NCBI GenBank assembly: GCA_910585275.1
Contig: CAJUCW010000004.1
Location: forward strand, 93,175 to 157,174
DNA length: 64,000 nucleotides
Origin: an uncultured Muribaculaceae bacterium
Lineage (GTDB): Bacteria; Bacteroidota; Bacteroidia; Bacteroidales; Muribaculaceae
Reading direction: 5' to 3'
In this document: piece by piece, positions 14,601-23,418 of the stretch
Layout: every line of letters begins with the position of its first letter
Position numbering within the stretch: the first letter of the stretch is position 1
The notes under the pieces: generated by a model
Databases searched by the model: none
Told to the model about the DNA's origin: nothing
What the model saw: only the letters and a program-made list of their open reading frames with translations
Made by a program: the position numbers and the translations under genes

Positions 14601-16985
14601 ATGTTAAAGCCAATTAAGAAGACCATCGAGCTTGGCGACGGCCGTCAGATTACAATAGAGACGGGGAAGCTTGCCAAGCAAGCGGATGGCGCAGTGGAAG
14701 TGCGCATGGGCAACACCATGCTTTTGGCCACTGTATGTTCTGCCAAGGAGGCTAACGAGGGAGTAGATTTCATGCCCCTCACGGTAGAGTATAAAGAGAA
14801 ATATTCCTCCATAGGCCGCTATCCGGGTGGATTCCTCAAGAGAGAAGGTCGTGCAAGCGATTACGAAATCCTGACATCTCGCCTTGTGGACCGTGTGCTC
14901 CGCCCGTTGTTCCCTGACAACTACCATGCAGAGACTTTTGTAAACGTTACCCTATATTCGGCCGATGAAAACGACGCTCCCGACGCGCTTGCCGGCATCG
15001 CCGCATCGGCAGCCCTGATGTGTAGCGACATACCGTTCCAGGGACCTATCTCCGAAGTTCGTGTGGCCCGTGTTGACGGAGAGTGGGTGATTAATCCTAC
15101 ATTCGACCAGATGGAGCGTGCCGACATAGAGCTTATGGTCGGCGCCACCTACGACAATATCATGATGGTGGAGGGCGAAATGAACGAGGTTTCCGAAGCC
15201 GAACTTCTCGAGGCCCTCAAAGTGGCTCACGATGAAATCAAAAAGCATTGCGTAGCCCAGCTTGAGCTGATGAAGGAGGCTGAAAAGGAAGTTAAGCGTG
15301 AATATAACCACGAAGTAAACGACGATGCTCTCCGCAAGGACGTGGAAGAGAAATGCTACGACAAGGCTTACGCCATAGCACGCACAGGCAGCGCCGACAA
15401 GCAATGGCGCAACGAAAGCTTCAAGGCTGTGGTGGAAGATTATATCCTCAACCTTCCGGAAATGACCGAAGAGCAGCTCGCTCTCTATACCCCCGAGCAG
15501 CGCGAGGCCATGGTGAAGCGTTATTATCATGATGTGGAAAAAGAGGCCATGCGTCGCTGCGTGCTCGACGAAGGGATTCGTCTTGACGGCCGTAAGACCA
15601 CTGAAATCCGCCCCATCTGGTGTGAGGTGGATTATCTTCCGGGCCCCCACGGAGCAGCCATTTTCACACGTGGTGAGACACAGGCGCTCGTGACGGCTAC
15701 GCTCGGCACTACGCTCGACGAGAAAATCGTTGACGACGTGCTCAACCAGAGCAAAGAGCGTTTCTTGCTTCATTATAACTTCCCTCCCTTCTCTACAGGT
15801 GAGGCCCGTCCTGTGCGCGGCGTGGGACGTCGTGAAATTGGTCACGGCAATCTTGCCCACAGGGCTTTGAAGAGGATGTTCCCCGATAATTTCCCCTACA
15901 CTTGCCGTATTGTGAGCGATATCCTCGAGAGCAACGGTTCTTCTTCAATGGCTACCGTGTGTGGCGGCACCCTCGCTCTTCTTGACGCAGGCGTGCAGAT
16001 GAAGCGTCCGGTTGCAGGCGTGGCTATGGGCCTTATTTCCGATAAAGGTGCCGTGAAATATGCCGTGCTTTCTGACATTCTCGGCGATGAAGACCACCTT
16101 GGCGATATGGACTTCAAGGTGACCGGAACAGAGAAGGGTATCACGGCCACCCAGATGGACATCAAGTGCGACGGTCTGAGCTATGAGATTCTTGAAAAGG
16201 CTCTCGAGCAGGCTCGTCAGGGCAGGCTCCATATACTCAATATCATCAAGGAGACCATCCCCGCTCCCCGTGAAGACTACAAGCCCCATGTTCCCCGCAT
16301 CGTCACCCTCGAGATTCCTAAAGAACTCATCGGCGCTGTTATCGGTCCTCAGGGCAAGGTCATCCAGGGTATCCAGGAGGAAACCGGCACCACCATTTCT
16401 ATCGACGAGGATGAAAAGCTTGGAATCGGCCGCGTTGAAATCGCTTCGAAAGACAAAGTAAGCATCGATGCCGCCCTTGCGAAAATCAAGGCTATCGTGG
16501 CGCAGCCCGAAGAGGGCGAGGTGTATGAAGGCACCGTGCGTTCCATCCTTGACTTCGGCGCTTTCGTGGAATTCATGCCCGGACGCGACGGTCTGCTCCA
16601 CATCAGCGAAATTTCATGGAACCGTCTTGACACCATGGAACAGAGCGGTATAAAGGAGGGCGACAAGGTGACGGTCAAACTTATTGAGATTGATAAGAAA
16701 ACCGGCAAGTACCGTCTTTCGATGAAGGTGCTCACAGAGAAGCCGGAAGGCTATGTAGAGCGTGAAGCCCGTCCGCGTCGCGAAGGCGGAGACCGTGGTC
16801 CTCGCCGTGAAGGAGGCGACAACCGTCCCCGTCGTGACGGCTTCGGTGGTCAGCGTCGCGAATTCCGCCGTGAAGGAGGCGACAACCGTCCCCGTCGCGA
16901 CAACTTCGGCGGTCAACAACGCCGTGAAGGCGACGGTGGTCAGCGTCGCTTCACTCCCCGCAACAACGAGGAAAACGCAGAGTAA
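14601..16985 (+). CDS. pnp: Polyribonucleotide nucleotidyltransferase
   Basis: 794 residues. Two RNase PH-type domains are joined by the helical linker, followed by a KH domain (EIPKELIGAVIGPQGKVI, about 575) and an S1 domain (GTVRSILDFGAFVEFMPG, about 640-710). It degrades RNA 3' to 5' using phosphate and also makes heteropolymeric tails. After S1 comes an unusual ~75-residue Arg/Gly-rich tail built from repeats of RREGGDNRPRRD and FGGQ. Such tails bind RNA. The gene has its own promoter and a strong terminator, with no rpsO before it as in E. coli. Confidence 0.97.
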   Translation: MLKPIKKTIELGDGRQITIETGKLAKQADGAVEVRMGNTMLLATVCSAKEANEGVDFMPLTVEYKEKYSSIGRYPGGFLKREGRASDYEILTSRLVDRVLRPLFPDNYHAETFVNVTLYSADENDAPDALAGIAASAALMCSDIPFQGPISEVRVARVDGEWVINPTFDQMERADIELMVGATYDNIMMVEGEMNEVSEAELLEALKVAHDEIKKHCVAQLELMKEAEKEVKREYNHEVNDDALRKDVEEKCYDKAYAIARTGSADKQWRNESFKAVVEDYILNLPEMTEEQLALYTPEQREAMVKRYYHDVEKEAMRRCVLDEGIRLDGRKTTEIRPIWCEVDYLPGPHGAAIFTRGETQALVTATLGTTLDEKIVDDVLNQSKERFLLHYNFPPFSTGEARPVRGVGRREIGHGNLAHRALKRMFPDNFPYTCRIVSDILESNGSSSMATVCGGTLALLDAGVQMKRPVAGVAMGLISDKGAVKYAVLSDILGDEDHLGDMDFKVTGTEKGITATQMDIKCDGLSYEILEKALEQARQGRLHILNIIKETIPAPREDYKPHVPRIVTLEIPKELIGAVIGPQGKVIQGIQEETGTTISIDEDEKLGIGRVEIASKDKVSIDAALAKIKAIVAQPEEGEVYEGTVRSILDFGAFVEFMPGRDGLLHISEISWNRLDTMEQSGIKEGDKVTVKLIEIDKKTGKYRLSMKVLTEKPEGYVEREARPRREGGDRGPRREGGDNRPRRDGFGGQRREFRREGGDNRPRRDNFGGQQRREGDGGQRRFTPRNNEENAE

Positions 16986-17010
16986 AGACTTAGGTCTATA
17001 AAATAAATAG

Positions 17011-17050
17011 AAATTGCCGGGCTTTCCGATGGAGCCCGGCAATTTTTTTG
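17011..17050 (+). terminator. Terminator of pnp
   Basis: Perfect 13-bp stem (17011-17023 with 17033-17045), 9-base loop and a T-tract to 17049. Its A-rich 5' arm makes it usable from the opposite strand too, where the DUF4421 gene ends at 17064. Confidence 0.92.
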
Positions 17051-17063
17051 TGTTTTATGTCGG

Positions 17064-18272
17064 TTAGAAACGGAATCCTATGTTGGCGGAGAAGTTTTCC
17101 ACGGAACTGAAGAGCGAGTATGTGCCGCTCTTGTACCAGTGTCCGTTCATTTTGCCGATGAGACTGAAAAACCAGTTGCCGAGGTTGTAGGTGAGCGACA
17201 TGCGCGAACCTATGCTCATGGCAAACATGTATTTCTCCCCTTCAAGCGAATCTTCAAAGCAATGTCCCACCCCGAATGCCGGCATCACCGTGAAATTGTA
17301 AAGTAGTCTCGGCTTGATTACCCAGTTGAAACCATAGCCTATAACGGCGGAATAGGAGTTGTAGTGGAAAAGGTAGGATTCCGCCGGAATTGTAAGGTAG
17401 GGGAGGAGGTCGGCGGGAAGTTTTGAGAAGTCAAACCGGAGTTTTACATTGGAATATGAAAACCCTGCGATCCACGACCCCTGGCTTCTTTTCTGGTATT
17501 TCGAGAAATTATAGGCGGCTCCGTGCGAATAGCGTTTGTTGTTGAGGAAATACACTGCTTCGATTCCGAAGTTATACATCTCAAGGCCGGGGAAGTCTTG
17601 TTTGAAAAGACGCCCGTTGTTGTATTTTCCGAATTTTCTAAGATATGTGCCTCCGGTGTTTTCCTGATAATATATTTCGGCGTTAAAGCGTGCGCAGTTG
17701 AAACCGAATTCCCATTTCTTATGATTGAGCGGGTTATTGCCAAAAAATTTGCCAATGTCAACCGTATGCCCGACACTGACCGCCATATATTGTATGTAGC
17801 CACCGAGGTTGGCATAGAGGTTGCTCAGCATGTTTGCCTGCAATTTTTCAGGCAGCGTCATGACATAGCTGTCAACCCAGTTGTCGTTGACAATACGTGC
17901 TTTCCATCTTTTCCCCGTGCCGACCACATATTCCGGATCGTAGGAATTGAAGAAGGTGTCGCCCCAGTTATATACGTCAATGCAAAATTTTACGAATCGC
18001 GGATAAATGATTGTTGTGTCTTTAAGGTCCAGAGAATGATGGTATCTCAGTTGGTTGAGCCACCACCGTTCTTCCCTCGATTTCCGGAGGGGTTGGATTG
18101 CCACATCTTTCGGTACGTTTACCTCGGTTGCAATGGATGGCGATTCTAACTTTTTCGATATTTCGACGAGGTCGGTATGCGGAAATACAACAGAATCCGC
18201 ATCGGCGGTAATTGCCGATGCTTTCGCATATATGAGAATGGCGATGGCCAGCAGATATAGTCGTGGATTCAT
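17064..18272 (-). CDS. DUF4421 family outer-membrane-type protein
   Basis: 402 residues from ATG 18272, with a signal peptide (LYLLAIAILIYAKASA). The body is rich in Tyr, Phe and Asn with alternating beta strands, and ends in Phe (IGFRF), which points to an outer-membrane barrel. The motif DPEYVVGTGKRWK is typical of DUF4421, a Bacteroidetes family with no assigned function. A -7 box lies 20 bases upstream, so it has its own promoter despite sitting behind mltG. Confidence 0.8.
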   Translation of the reverse strand: MNPRLYLLAIAILIYAKASAITADADSVVFPHTDLVEISKKLESPSIATEVNVPKDVAIQPLRKSREERWWLNQLRYHHSLDLKDTTIIYPRFVKFCIDVYNWGDTFFNSYDPEYVVGTGKRWKARIVNDNWVDSYVMTLPEKLQANMLSNLYANLGGYIQYMAVSVGHTVDIGKFFGNNPLNHKKWEFGFNCARFNAEIYYQENTGGTYLRKFGKYNNGRLFKQDFPGLEMYNFGIEAVYFLNNKRYSHGAAYNFSKYQKRSQGSWIAGFSYSNVKLRFDFSKLPADLLPYLTIPAESYLFHYNSYSAVIGYGFNWVIKPRLLYNFTVMPAFGVGHCFEDSLEGEKYMFAMSIGSRMSLTYNLGNWFFSLIGKMNGHWYKSGTYSLFSSVENFSANIGFRF

Positions 18273-18292
18273 GTGTGTTTTAAAAACTTTTG

Positions 18293-18300
18293 CAAAGTTA
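18293..18300 (-). promoter_or_regulatory. -7 box for the DUF4421 gene
   Basis: Minus-strand TAACTTTG, 20 bases before the ATG at 18272. No good TTTG is seen at -33. Confidence 0.55.
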
Positions 18301-18367
18301 CTTAAAAAACGCTTAACATGAAAGACCGGTTCCACGTAAGGCCATTATTTCCTACTTGAAAGCAACT

Positions 18368-19426
18368 CTATTTTATTCCACGATTGTCGAGGGCTTTCTG
18401 ATAACGGCGGGCGTTCGCCTGATGTTCAGAGTAGGATGAGGCGAAATTATGGTAGCCGGAGAAGTCTTCTTTCGCACACATATATAGATGGGTTGACGGT
18501 TGGGAATCAAGCACGGCGTCGATTGTAGCCACGCTTGTAGTGCGGATAGGGCCCGGGGGAAGTCCTTTGTTTTTATATGTGTTGAAAGGTGAATCCACCT
18601 TGAGGTGGTTTCCTTTCACTCGACGGATCGTGAAGTCGTCGAGTGCGAACCTGATGGTGGGGTCGGCCTGTAGGGGCATTCCTTTTTTTACCCGGTTTAT
18701 GTAGAGCCTCCCGATTTTCCCTTTTTCATCGAGTTTGTTGCTTTCTTCATCCACAATGGAGCAAACCGTCATTACTTCTGCGGGAGTAAGCCCAAGTTCC
18801 GAAGCTTTGCGCAGGCGTTCGGCGTTCCACACTTTATTGTAGTTGTCGCCTATTTTTTTAACAAGGGTTTCGGGCGATGCCGACCAATAGACCTCGTATG
18901 AATCGTCGATGAAGAGGGCGAGTGCCTGTTGTGGCGTTAATCCGTATTTATTGAGGATTTCTTTCCCTGTGGCTGTTTCCAATAGAGAATCGGCGGAGAA
19001 ATCGAGTCGGCGCGCCACCCTATCCGAAAGCGACGTAATTGAACGGAATCCGTTGATGGTGATGGTGAGCGGTTGTTGGGCGCCCTTCGAAAGCTTTCTT
19101 TCCGCACGTATCGGGGAGGTACCTGCCGGAATGAGATATGCCCCGTGGCGGTTGCTGAAATCCGTTCTGTTGATTTTTGCCATCCTCATCACAAGGGCGG
19201 CATAGTCGTCGCCAAGATAACGAGAAATGGAGTCTTTCACATTTTCAGAGGTTGCATTGACGGGAATCCGGATTATGGCGTCATCTTTGGCTTGTTTAAA
19301 AAGTAGCGGAAGGAAAAAGATAAGCAGGATGGCTACGGCAAGCGCAAGGACGGAAAAAATTATAATCACGTTTCTTTTTTTATTTGCGCCGGGAAGTGCG
19401 GGTGTTGCGTTCTGATGCTGTTTCAT
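18368..19426 (-). CDS. mltG: Endolytic murein transglycosylase
   Basis: 352 residues. A short cytoplasmic N-terminus is followed by one membrane anchor (about residues 19-42) and a YceG/MltG periplasmic domain. Key motifs are SIVDEES (223-229) with the catalytic acid, the LQADPTIRFAL stretch and GLPPGPI. MltG cuts nascent glycan strands near the membrane and is thought to set their length. Bacteroidetes members use SIVDEE(T/S) where E. coli has SIVEKET, so the first acidic residue is Asp. It lies 76 bases downstream of hpf. Confidence 0.93.
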   Translation of the reverse strand: MKQHQNATPALPGANKKRNVIIIFSVLALAVAILLIFFLPLLFKQAKDDAIIRIPVNATSENVKDSISRYLGDDYAALVMRMAKINRTDFSNRHGAYLIPAGTSPIRAERKLSKGAQQPLTITINGFRSITSLSDRVARRLDFSADSLLETATGKEILNKYGLTPQQALALFIDDSYEVYWSASPETLVKKIGDNYNKVWNAERLRKASELGLTPAEVMTVCSIVDEESNKLDEKGKIGRLYINRVKKGMPLQADPTIRFALDDFTIRRVKGNHLKVDSPFNTYKNKGLPPGPIRTTSVATIDAVLDSQPSTHLYMCAKEDFSGYHNFASSYSEHQANARRYQKALDNRGIK

Positions 19427-19443
19427 GCCGGTTTCAAAACATA

Positions 19444-19478
19444 GCCCGTCTTCCGGATATGGAAAATGGAAGACGGGC
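19444..19478 (-). terminator. Hairpin between hpf and mltG
   Basis: Perfect 11-bp stem (gcccgtcttcc 19444-19454 with ggaagacgggc 19468-19478) and 13-base loop. Only four T follow on the minus strand, so it is a weak terminator or attenuator letting some hpf transcripts continue into mltG. Confidence 0.55.
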
Positions 19479-19502
19479 GAAGGTTGTCGTTTTTTCTGGT
19501 TG

Positions 19503-19805
19503 TCAGATTGCGCGGCTCTTGCCTTTCAATTTTTCGAGCTGGGGTTCGAGTGCAGCGAGCGAAAGGTCGATGGCCTCCTCGAAAGTGTCGGCTGTCTTGG
19601 ATGCGAAAAGATCTGGGCTTCCGGGCACAGAAAGCTTTATGCCTGCTTCTTTATTGTTGGCTGTCTCTGGCTTTACGAGTCGGAGGTTGACTTCCGCATC
19701 GGTGATAACGTCGTAACGTCGTGTGAGTTTCTCGATTTTCTTGTTGACGAAAGCAACGAGTTTTTCGGAAATGTCGAAATGGATCGCTTTAATCTGTACT
19801 TCCAT
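19503..19805 (-). CDS. hpf: Ribosome hibernation promoting factor (short HPF/RaiA type)
   Basis: 100 residues, the length of short HPF/YfiA proteins without the long-HPF dimerisation domain. The beta-alpha-beta-beta-beta-alpha fold is visible, beginning MEVQIKAIHFDISEKLVAFV and including KIEKLTRRYDVITDAEV. It binds the 30S decoding region and silences ribosomes in stationary phase or stress. It sits downstream of a xerC-type recombinase gene with its own promoter at about 19901, an arrangement common in Bacteroidales. Confidence 0.92.
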   Translation of the reverse strand: MEVQIKAIHFDISEKLVAFVNKKIEKLTRRYDVITDAEVNLRLVKPETANNKEAGIKLSVPGSPDLFASKTADTFEEAIDLSLAALEPQLEKLKGKSRAI

Positions 19806-19900
19806 AATCTTAGAGTTTTATGGGTTATTGAAGAGTCGTCGCGGGGAGCGGACGTGCTTGCCCGGAGAGAGACTCCTGCCGACGGGTGAATACTCGTTTA

Positions 19901-19927
19901 CAAAGATAAACAATAAATCGATACAAA
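19901..19927 (-). promoter_or_regulatory. Probable hpf promoter
   Basis: Minus-strand TATCTTTG (19901-19908) fits -7. The nearest TTTG (19924-19927) is 15 bases upstream, closer than usual. It would give a leader of about 90 bases. Confidence 0.5.
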
Positions 19928-19950
19928 TTGCTTAAACGGGCATAAAATTT

Positions 19951-20868
19951 TTAATCCTGGTTCTTTTTTTTTGCCCTGGGATGTGCTAAGGTGTAGGCCT
20001 GTTTCATTTCGGCGAAAGAAATATGGGTGTATATCTGGGTGGTGGAGAGGGAGGCATGGCCGAGAAATTCCTTTACGGAGTCTATGTCGGCCCCTTCGTT
20101 GAGCATGGCGGTGGCAAAGGAATGGCGGAGGGCATGTGGGCTTTTTTTGCGTGCAGACGACGATGCCAGCGTTTTTTTGACGGAGCGGTATATCTGTTGG
20201 GGCGTTATCCGTTTCCCTTTCACCATAAGTAATGGCGTGGGCGATGGAAGGTCGGCCCATAGCGAATCACGAAGTTTCTGCCATAGCTCTATTTTTTGCA
20301 TGAGCTTGGCGGGGACGGGCACGACACGTTGTTTGGCCCTTTTTCCGGTGATTTTTATTTCTCCTGCGGAAGGGCTTATGTCGCAGTCGCTGATGGCCAT
20401 GAGTTCCGCCCGCCTGATGCCGAGGGTATATAACATCTCCACGATTAGGTCGTCTCTTACGAGCGTTTCGTTGTCGGGGGTCTCGGCCAAGGCCTCGTCC
20501 ATCGGGGAGAGGATGCTTTCGATTTCGTCTGCGCGTACCACGTCAGGGAGACGTTTGGGCAGTTTTGGAAGTGAGAGGTCGGCGGCGGGGTTTATTGTGA
20601 TTGCCCCTTTTTTGAGAAGGTGACGGAAAAAAGCTCTGAGACTTTGCGCTTTGCGCCTCAAAGTGCGGGGAGTGTTGTCGGTGCGTGCGAGGCTGGTGAG
20701 CCATGCACGGATGTCGTTGAGCGTTACGTCGCGTGGGTCGAAGCGTTCGGGATGGAAACAGGTGAGCCAGTCGATAAACTGGAGCAGGTCGCGTTCGTAG
20801 GCTTCCACGGTGAGCGGCGAGCGATTTTGTTCGTAGCGGAGGTAAGAAACGAAATCGGAGATATACAT
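19951..20868 (-). CDS. XerC/D-type tyrosine recombinase
   Basis: 305 residues from ATG 20868. An N-terminal SAM-like core-binding domain (1 to about 90) precedes the catalytic domain. Catalytic residues are in place: R152 (LGIRRAEL), H245 and R248 (HALRHS), H271 (GHASLSTTQ) and Tyr280 (QIYTH). Length and context next to rpsU and hpf fit the housekeeping XerC/XerD that resolves chromosome dimers at dif, not an element-borne integrase. XerC and XerD cannot be told apart here. A terminator for rpsU lies just upstream. Confidence 0.88.
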   Translation of the reverse strand: MYISDFVSYLRYEQNRSPLTVEAYERDLLQFIDWLTCFHPERFDPRDVTLNDIRAWLTSLARTDNTPRTLRRKAQSLRAFFRHLLKKGAITINPAADLSLPKLPKRLPDVVRADEIESILSPMDEALAETPDNETLVRDDLIVEMLYTLGIRRAELMAISDCDISPSAGEIKITGKRAKQRVVPVPAKLMQKIELWQKLRDSLWADLPSPTPLLMVKGKRITPQQIYRSVKKTLASSSARKKSPHALRHSFATAMLNEGADIDSVKEFLGHASLSTTQIYTHISFAEMKQAYTLAHPRAKKKNQD

Positions 20869-20891
20869 GGCGGTGGAGGTATAAATAAAAT

Positions 20892-20923
20892 CGGCTCCGG
20901 TCGAAGAAAACGACGGGAGCCGG
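20892..20923 (-). terminator. Terminator of rpsU
   Basis: A 12-bp stem with one mismatch (cggctccggtcg 20892-20903 with cgacgggagccg 20911-20922), followed on the minus strand by ATTTTATTTAT. It lies 75 bases past the rpsU stop and about 24 bases before the recombinase ATG. Confidence 0.75.
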
Positions 20924-20997
20924 ATAATTGTCCGCATAGCCTTTCGGCGTGGCGCGTCAAAGTGATCTGATCGCGACGAAGTGTCGGGAAGGCGCGA

Positions 20998-21189
20998 TTA
21001 CTGCTCGGCCTGACGAAGCTGCTGAACGTAGGCAGCCTTGATCATCTTCTTGCGATTGGTGACTGAAGGCTTCTCGAATGCCTGACGGCTGCGCAGTTCT
21101 TTAACTATGCCGGTTCTTTCAAATTTACGTTTGAATTTCTTGAGTGCTTTCTCAATGTTCTCGCCCTCTTTTACTTGTACGATAATCAT
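20998..21189 (-). CDS. rpsU: 30S ribosomal protein S21
   Basis: 63 residues, basic, with the standard S21 start (MIIVQVKEGENIEKALKKFK) and the RQAFEKPSVTNRKK centre. In Bacteroidetes, S21 helps bury the anti-Shine-Dalgarno end of 16S rRNA, consistent with the SD-poor genes seen here. It is monocistronic, with a consensus promoter upstream and a terminator downstream. Confidence 0.96.
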   Translation of the reverse strand: MIIVQVKEGENIEKALKKFKRKFERTGIVKELRSRQAFEKPSVTNRKKMIKAAYVQQLRQAEQ

Positions 21190-21277
21190 TTGTTATGAGT
21201 TACTTTGTTGTTAATTTTTATCTGGTTAATATCACGCAAAGCCTGCGGCAACGGTGCCGACAGGGTATTTGCGGTTG

Positions 21278-21308
21278 CAAAATTAGTCAAACTTATTTGT
21301 TTGACAAA
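21278..21308 (-). promoter_or_regulatory. Promoter of rpsU
   Basis: Minus-strand TTTG (21305-21308), 19-base spacer, TAATTTTG (21278-21285): a full consensus match. It implies a leader of about 80 bases before the ATG at 21189. Confidence 0.8.
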
Positions 21309-21345
21309 ATTTTACACCAAATTTATTTAAAAAATAACGATATAT

Positions 21346-22452
21346 TTAATTCCAGCCCCATCTGTTGAGGGTGGAGATGACTGTGTCGGCTTCTTCGGAG
21401 GTGAGGCAGGGAGATATGGGTAGGGAGAGTTCGGTGGCGTGGAGACGTTCGCTTATCGGGAACGATTTGGCAGACCATTCTTTGTAGCATTCTTGGCGGT
21501 GTGGAGGGATGGGGTAGTGGATGAGGGTCTGTATGTCATGCTCCGAAAGATAGTTCTGGAGTTGGTCGCGATGGTCGGTGAAGACCGGAAACACATGGAA
21601 TACGTTTGAGTCCCAATCTTTGATTTCCGGAATCTTAATCGCCGGGTTTGTGATTCCTTCCATGTATTTTCGGGCTATTTCCTTGCGTCGGAAGTTGTCG
21701 TCGTCGAGATGGGGGAGTTTCGCTCTCAAGACGGCTGCCTGTATTTCGTCGAGCCTTGAGTTGATGCCTTTATATTTGAATATGTATTTTTTTTGTGAAC
21801 CATAGTTGGCGAGCGCCCTGATGGTGTCGGCAAGGGTGGTGTCGTCGGTAGTGACGGCGCCGCCGTCGCCCAAGGCTCCGAGATTTTTGCCGGGATAGAA
21901 ACTGTGGCCTGCTGCATCGCCGAGGCTACCTGTGCGTTTCCCATGGAATATGCATCCGTGGGCCTGCGCGTTGTCTTCGATAAGCTTCAGATTATTGCTC
22001 GCGCAGATTTCACCTATCCTGTCGGTGTAGGCACATCGGCCGTAGAGGTGAACGATCATCACGCCTTTTGTCTTCGGAGTTATGTTTTTTTCGATTTCGT
22101 CGGAAGAAATCTGGCATGTCGTTGGGTCCGGTTCGGCAAGCACAGGCACAAGTCCGTTGCGCGATATGGCCAAAATGGAGGCGATATATGTGTTGGAAGG
22201 GACGATTATTTCGTCGCCCGTATGCATCAGACCCATCTCCATGTAGGCACGCAGAATCAAGGTCAGCGCGTCAAGCCCGTTGGCGCAGCCTACGGCATGG
22301 CGTGTGCCGATATATGCGGCATATTCCCGTTCGAACGCATTTGTTTCCTCGCCGAGAAGATACCACCCCGATTTTACGGTGCGCATGACGGCTTCTTCTA
22401 TTTCAGCGCCATGGAGGTCGGTGACTTTCCGGAGGTCAAGAAATTTTATCAT
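21346..22452 (-). CDS. fdtB: DegT/DnrJ/EryC1 sugar aminotransferase (FdtB-like)
   Basis: 368 residues of the PLP-dependent DegT/DnrJ/EryC1/StrS family. The PLP lysine is K189 in SFYPGKNLGALGDGG. The motif set (GCANGLDALTLILRA, HLYGRCAYTD, NSRLDEIQAAVLRAKL) is close to FdtB/QdtB, which aminates dTDP-3-keto-6-deoxyhexose at C3. The neighbouring ketoisomerase gene supports that reaction and hence a dTDP-3-amino-3,6-dideoxy sugar (Fuc3N or Qui3N). Its ATG lies inside the end of the FemAB-like gene (17-base overlap). Confidence 0.87.
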   Translation of the reverse strand: MIKFLDLRKVTDLHGAEIEEAVMRTVKSGWYLLGEETNAFEREYAAYIGTRHAVGCANGLDALTLILRAYMEMGLMHTGDEIIVPSNTYIASILAISRNGLVPVLAEPDPTTCQISSDEIEKNITPKTKGVMIVHLYGRCAYTDRIGEICASNNLKLIEDNAQAHGCIFHGKRTGSLGDAAGHSFYPGKNLGALGDGGAVTTDDTTLADTIRALANYGSQKKYIFKYKGINSRLDEIQAAVLRAKLPHLDDDNFRRKEIARKYMEGITNPAIKIPEIKDWDSNVFHVFPVFTDHRDQLQNYLSEHDIQTLIHYPIPPHRQECYKEWSAKSFPISERLHATELSLPISPCLTSEEADTVISTLNRWGWN

Positions 22453-23404
22453 CTGGAGTTTGTTTTAGGTCAACCGTGTAGGTATCGTAGCAGATAGCTC
22501 TGCCGCCGAACCCTTCTTTCTGATAGAGGAGGTTCCCGTTGAGCACGGTGCCCCCTTTTTCATTGGAGGTGCCGAAGTCGAAATATTCCACATCTCGATA
22601 GACGTCGTTGATGAGGTGGTCGAAAAGGAGGTCGAGCGCACCCGATTCCTTTCCTTCGCCCGAGGCCGAGATATATTGCGTGTGGGCTACGTTGCCGCAA
22701 AGGTAAATAACGACACCTGCGAGAACCTTATTTCCGAGCGAAGCCTGATGCAGCTTGATGTTGGAGGGAAACGACTTCGAAAGCATTGAAATCTCAGCAA
22801 GACTGTGAACAGGCATGGCACCGTATTTCGACATTAAGTTGTCTTCAAGAATATTCCAGAATGCGGAGAACTCGTCGGTTTCGTTTAGGGTTATCCCTAT
22901 ATTGCGGGCTTTTCGGATTCCCGATTTTCGGATGTCTCGGAATTTTATCCGCTCGTCTTGCCGGATTGTGCATGATATCAGCCTGGCGTCAAGTGTCGCA
23001 CCGATTCGGAAAAGCGCGTACAGATCTTCTTCCGCAGGGATACGGTGGTAGATATGCGGCACCGGCTTGTAAACGAGCCGTTCCGTCCCTTCTCCGAGCA
23101 GATGGCTTTTTAAAAGGGTGAACATCTGGAGCACGTCTTCCCCTGTTGCTTTCCGGTCGGTTAGCAGTCCGCCATATGTAAGCCCTCCGTGAGACGACAC
23201 CGTATGCCCGTCGATGGATGCCGGGAGGAGAGCCGTCGGTTTTCCATCGCGCATAAACAGAAATGAGTGGTCGGTGAAGCGGTGGGCATGATAGTCCATG
23301 TAGTCGCGCTTGAAGAGGAAGGTGGCGTTTTTCGAACGGTCGATAAAAGCGTCCCATTCCCGTTTCAAATCAGGACGGTAGGGTATGATTTCAAAAGCAG
23401 GCAT
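22436..23404 (-). CDS. FemAB/GNAT-like acyltransferase in amino-sugar cluster
   Basis: 322 residues from ATG 23404. A TTG at 23422 that overlaps the fdtA stop (TTGA) is an alternative start. The protein has two GNAT-like halves, in the manner of FemAB/BioF2-type N-acyltransferases, with IKFRDIRKSGIRKARNIGI in the middle and a C-terminal EYFDFGTSNEKGG...LLYQKEGFGG stretch. Position between fdtA and fdtB suggests it acylates the amino group that FdtB installs. This replaces the hexapeptide acetyltransferase FdtC known from other species. Substrate and acyl donor are inferred only. Confidence 0.75.
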   Translation of the reverse strand: MPAFEIIPYRPDLKREWDAFIDRSKNATFLFKRDYMDYHAHRFTDHSFLFMRDGKPTALLPASIDGHTVSSHGGLTYGGLLTDRKATGEDVLQMFTLLKSHLLGEGTERLVYKPVPHIYHRIPAEEDLYALFRIGATLDARLISCTIRQDERIKFRDIRKSGIRKARNIGITLNETDEFSAFWNILEDNLMSKYGAMPVHSLAEISMLSKSFPSNIKLHQASLGNKVLAGVVIYLCGNVAHTQYISASGEGKESGALDLLFDHLINDVYRDVEYFDFGTSNEKGGTVLNGNLLYQKEGFGGRAICYDTYTVDLKQTPDDKIS

Positions 23405-23418
23405 CTGGTGTGGGGCAT

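Noticed and set aside
14952..15860. 302-residue minus-strand frame opposite pnp
   Set aside because: It lies entirely within the well-supported pnp gene and is His/Phe-rich shadow sequence without family features.
19951..20868. Integrase of a mobile island
   Set aside because: Size, motif set and the rpsU/hpf neighbourhood fit housekeeping XerC/D; no attachment repeats or cargo are seen.
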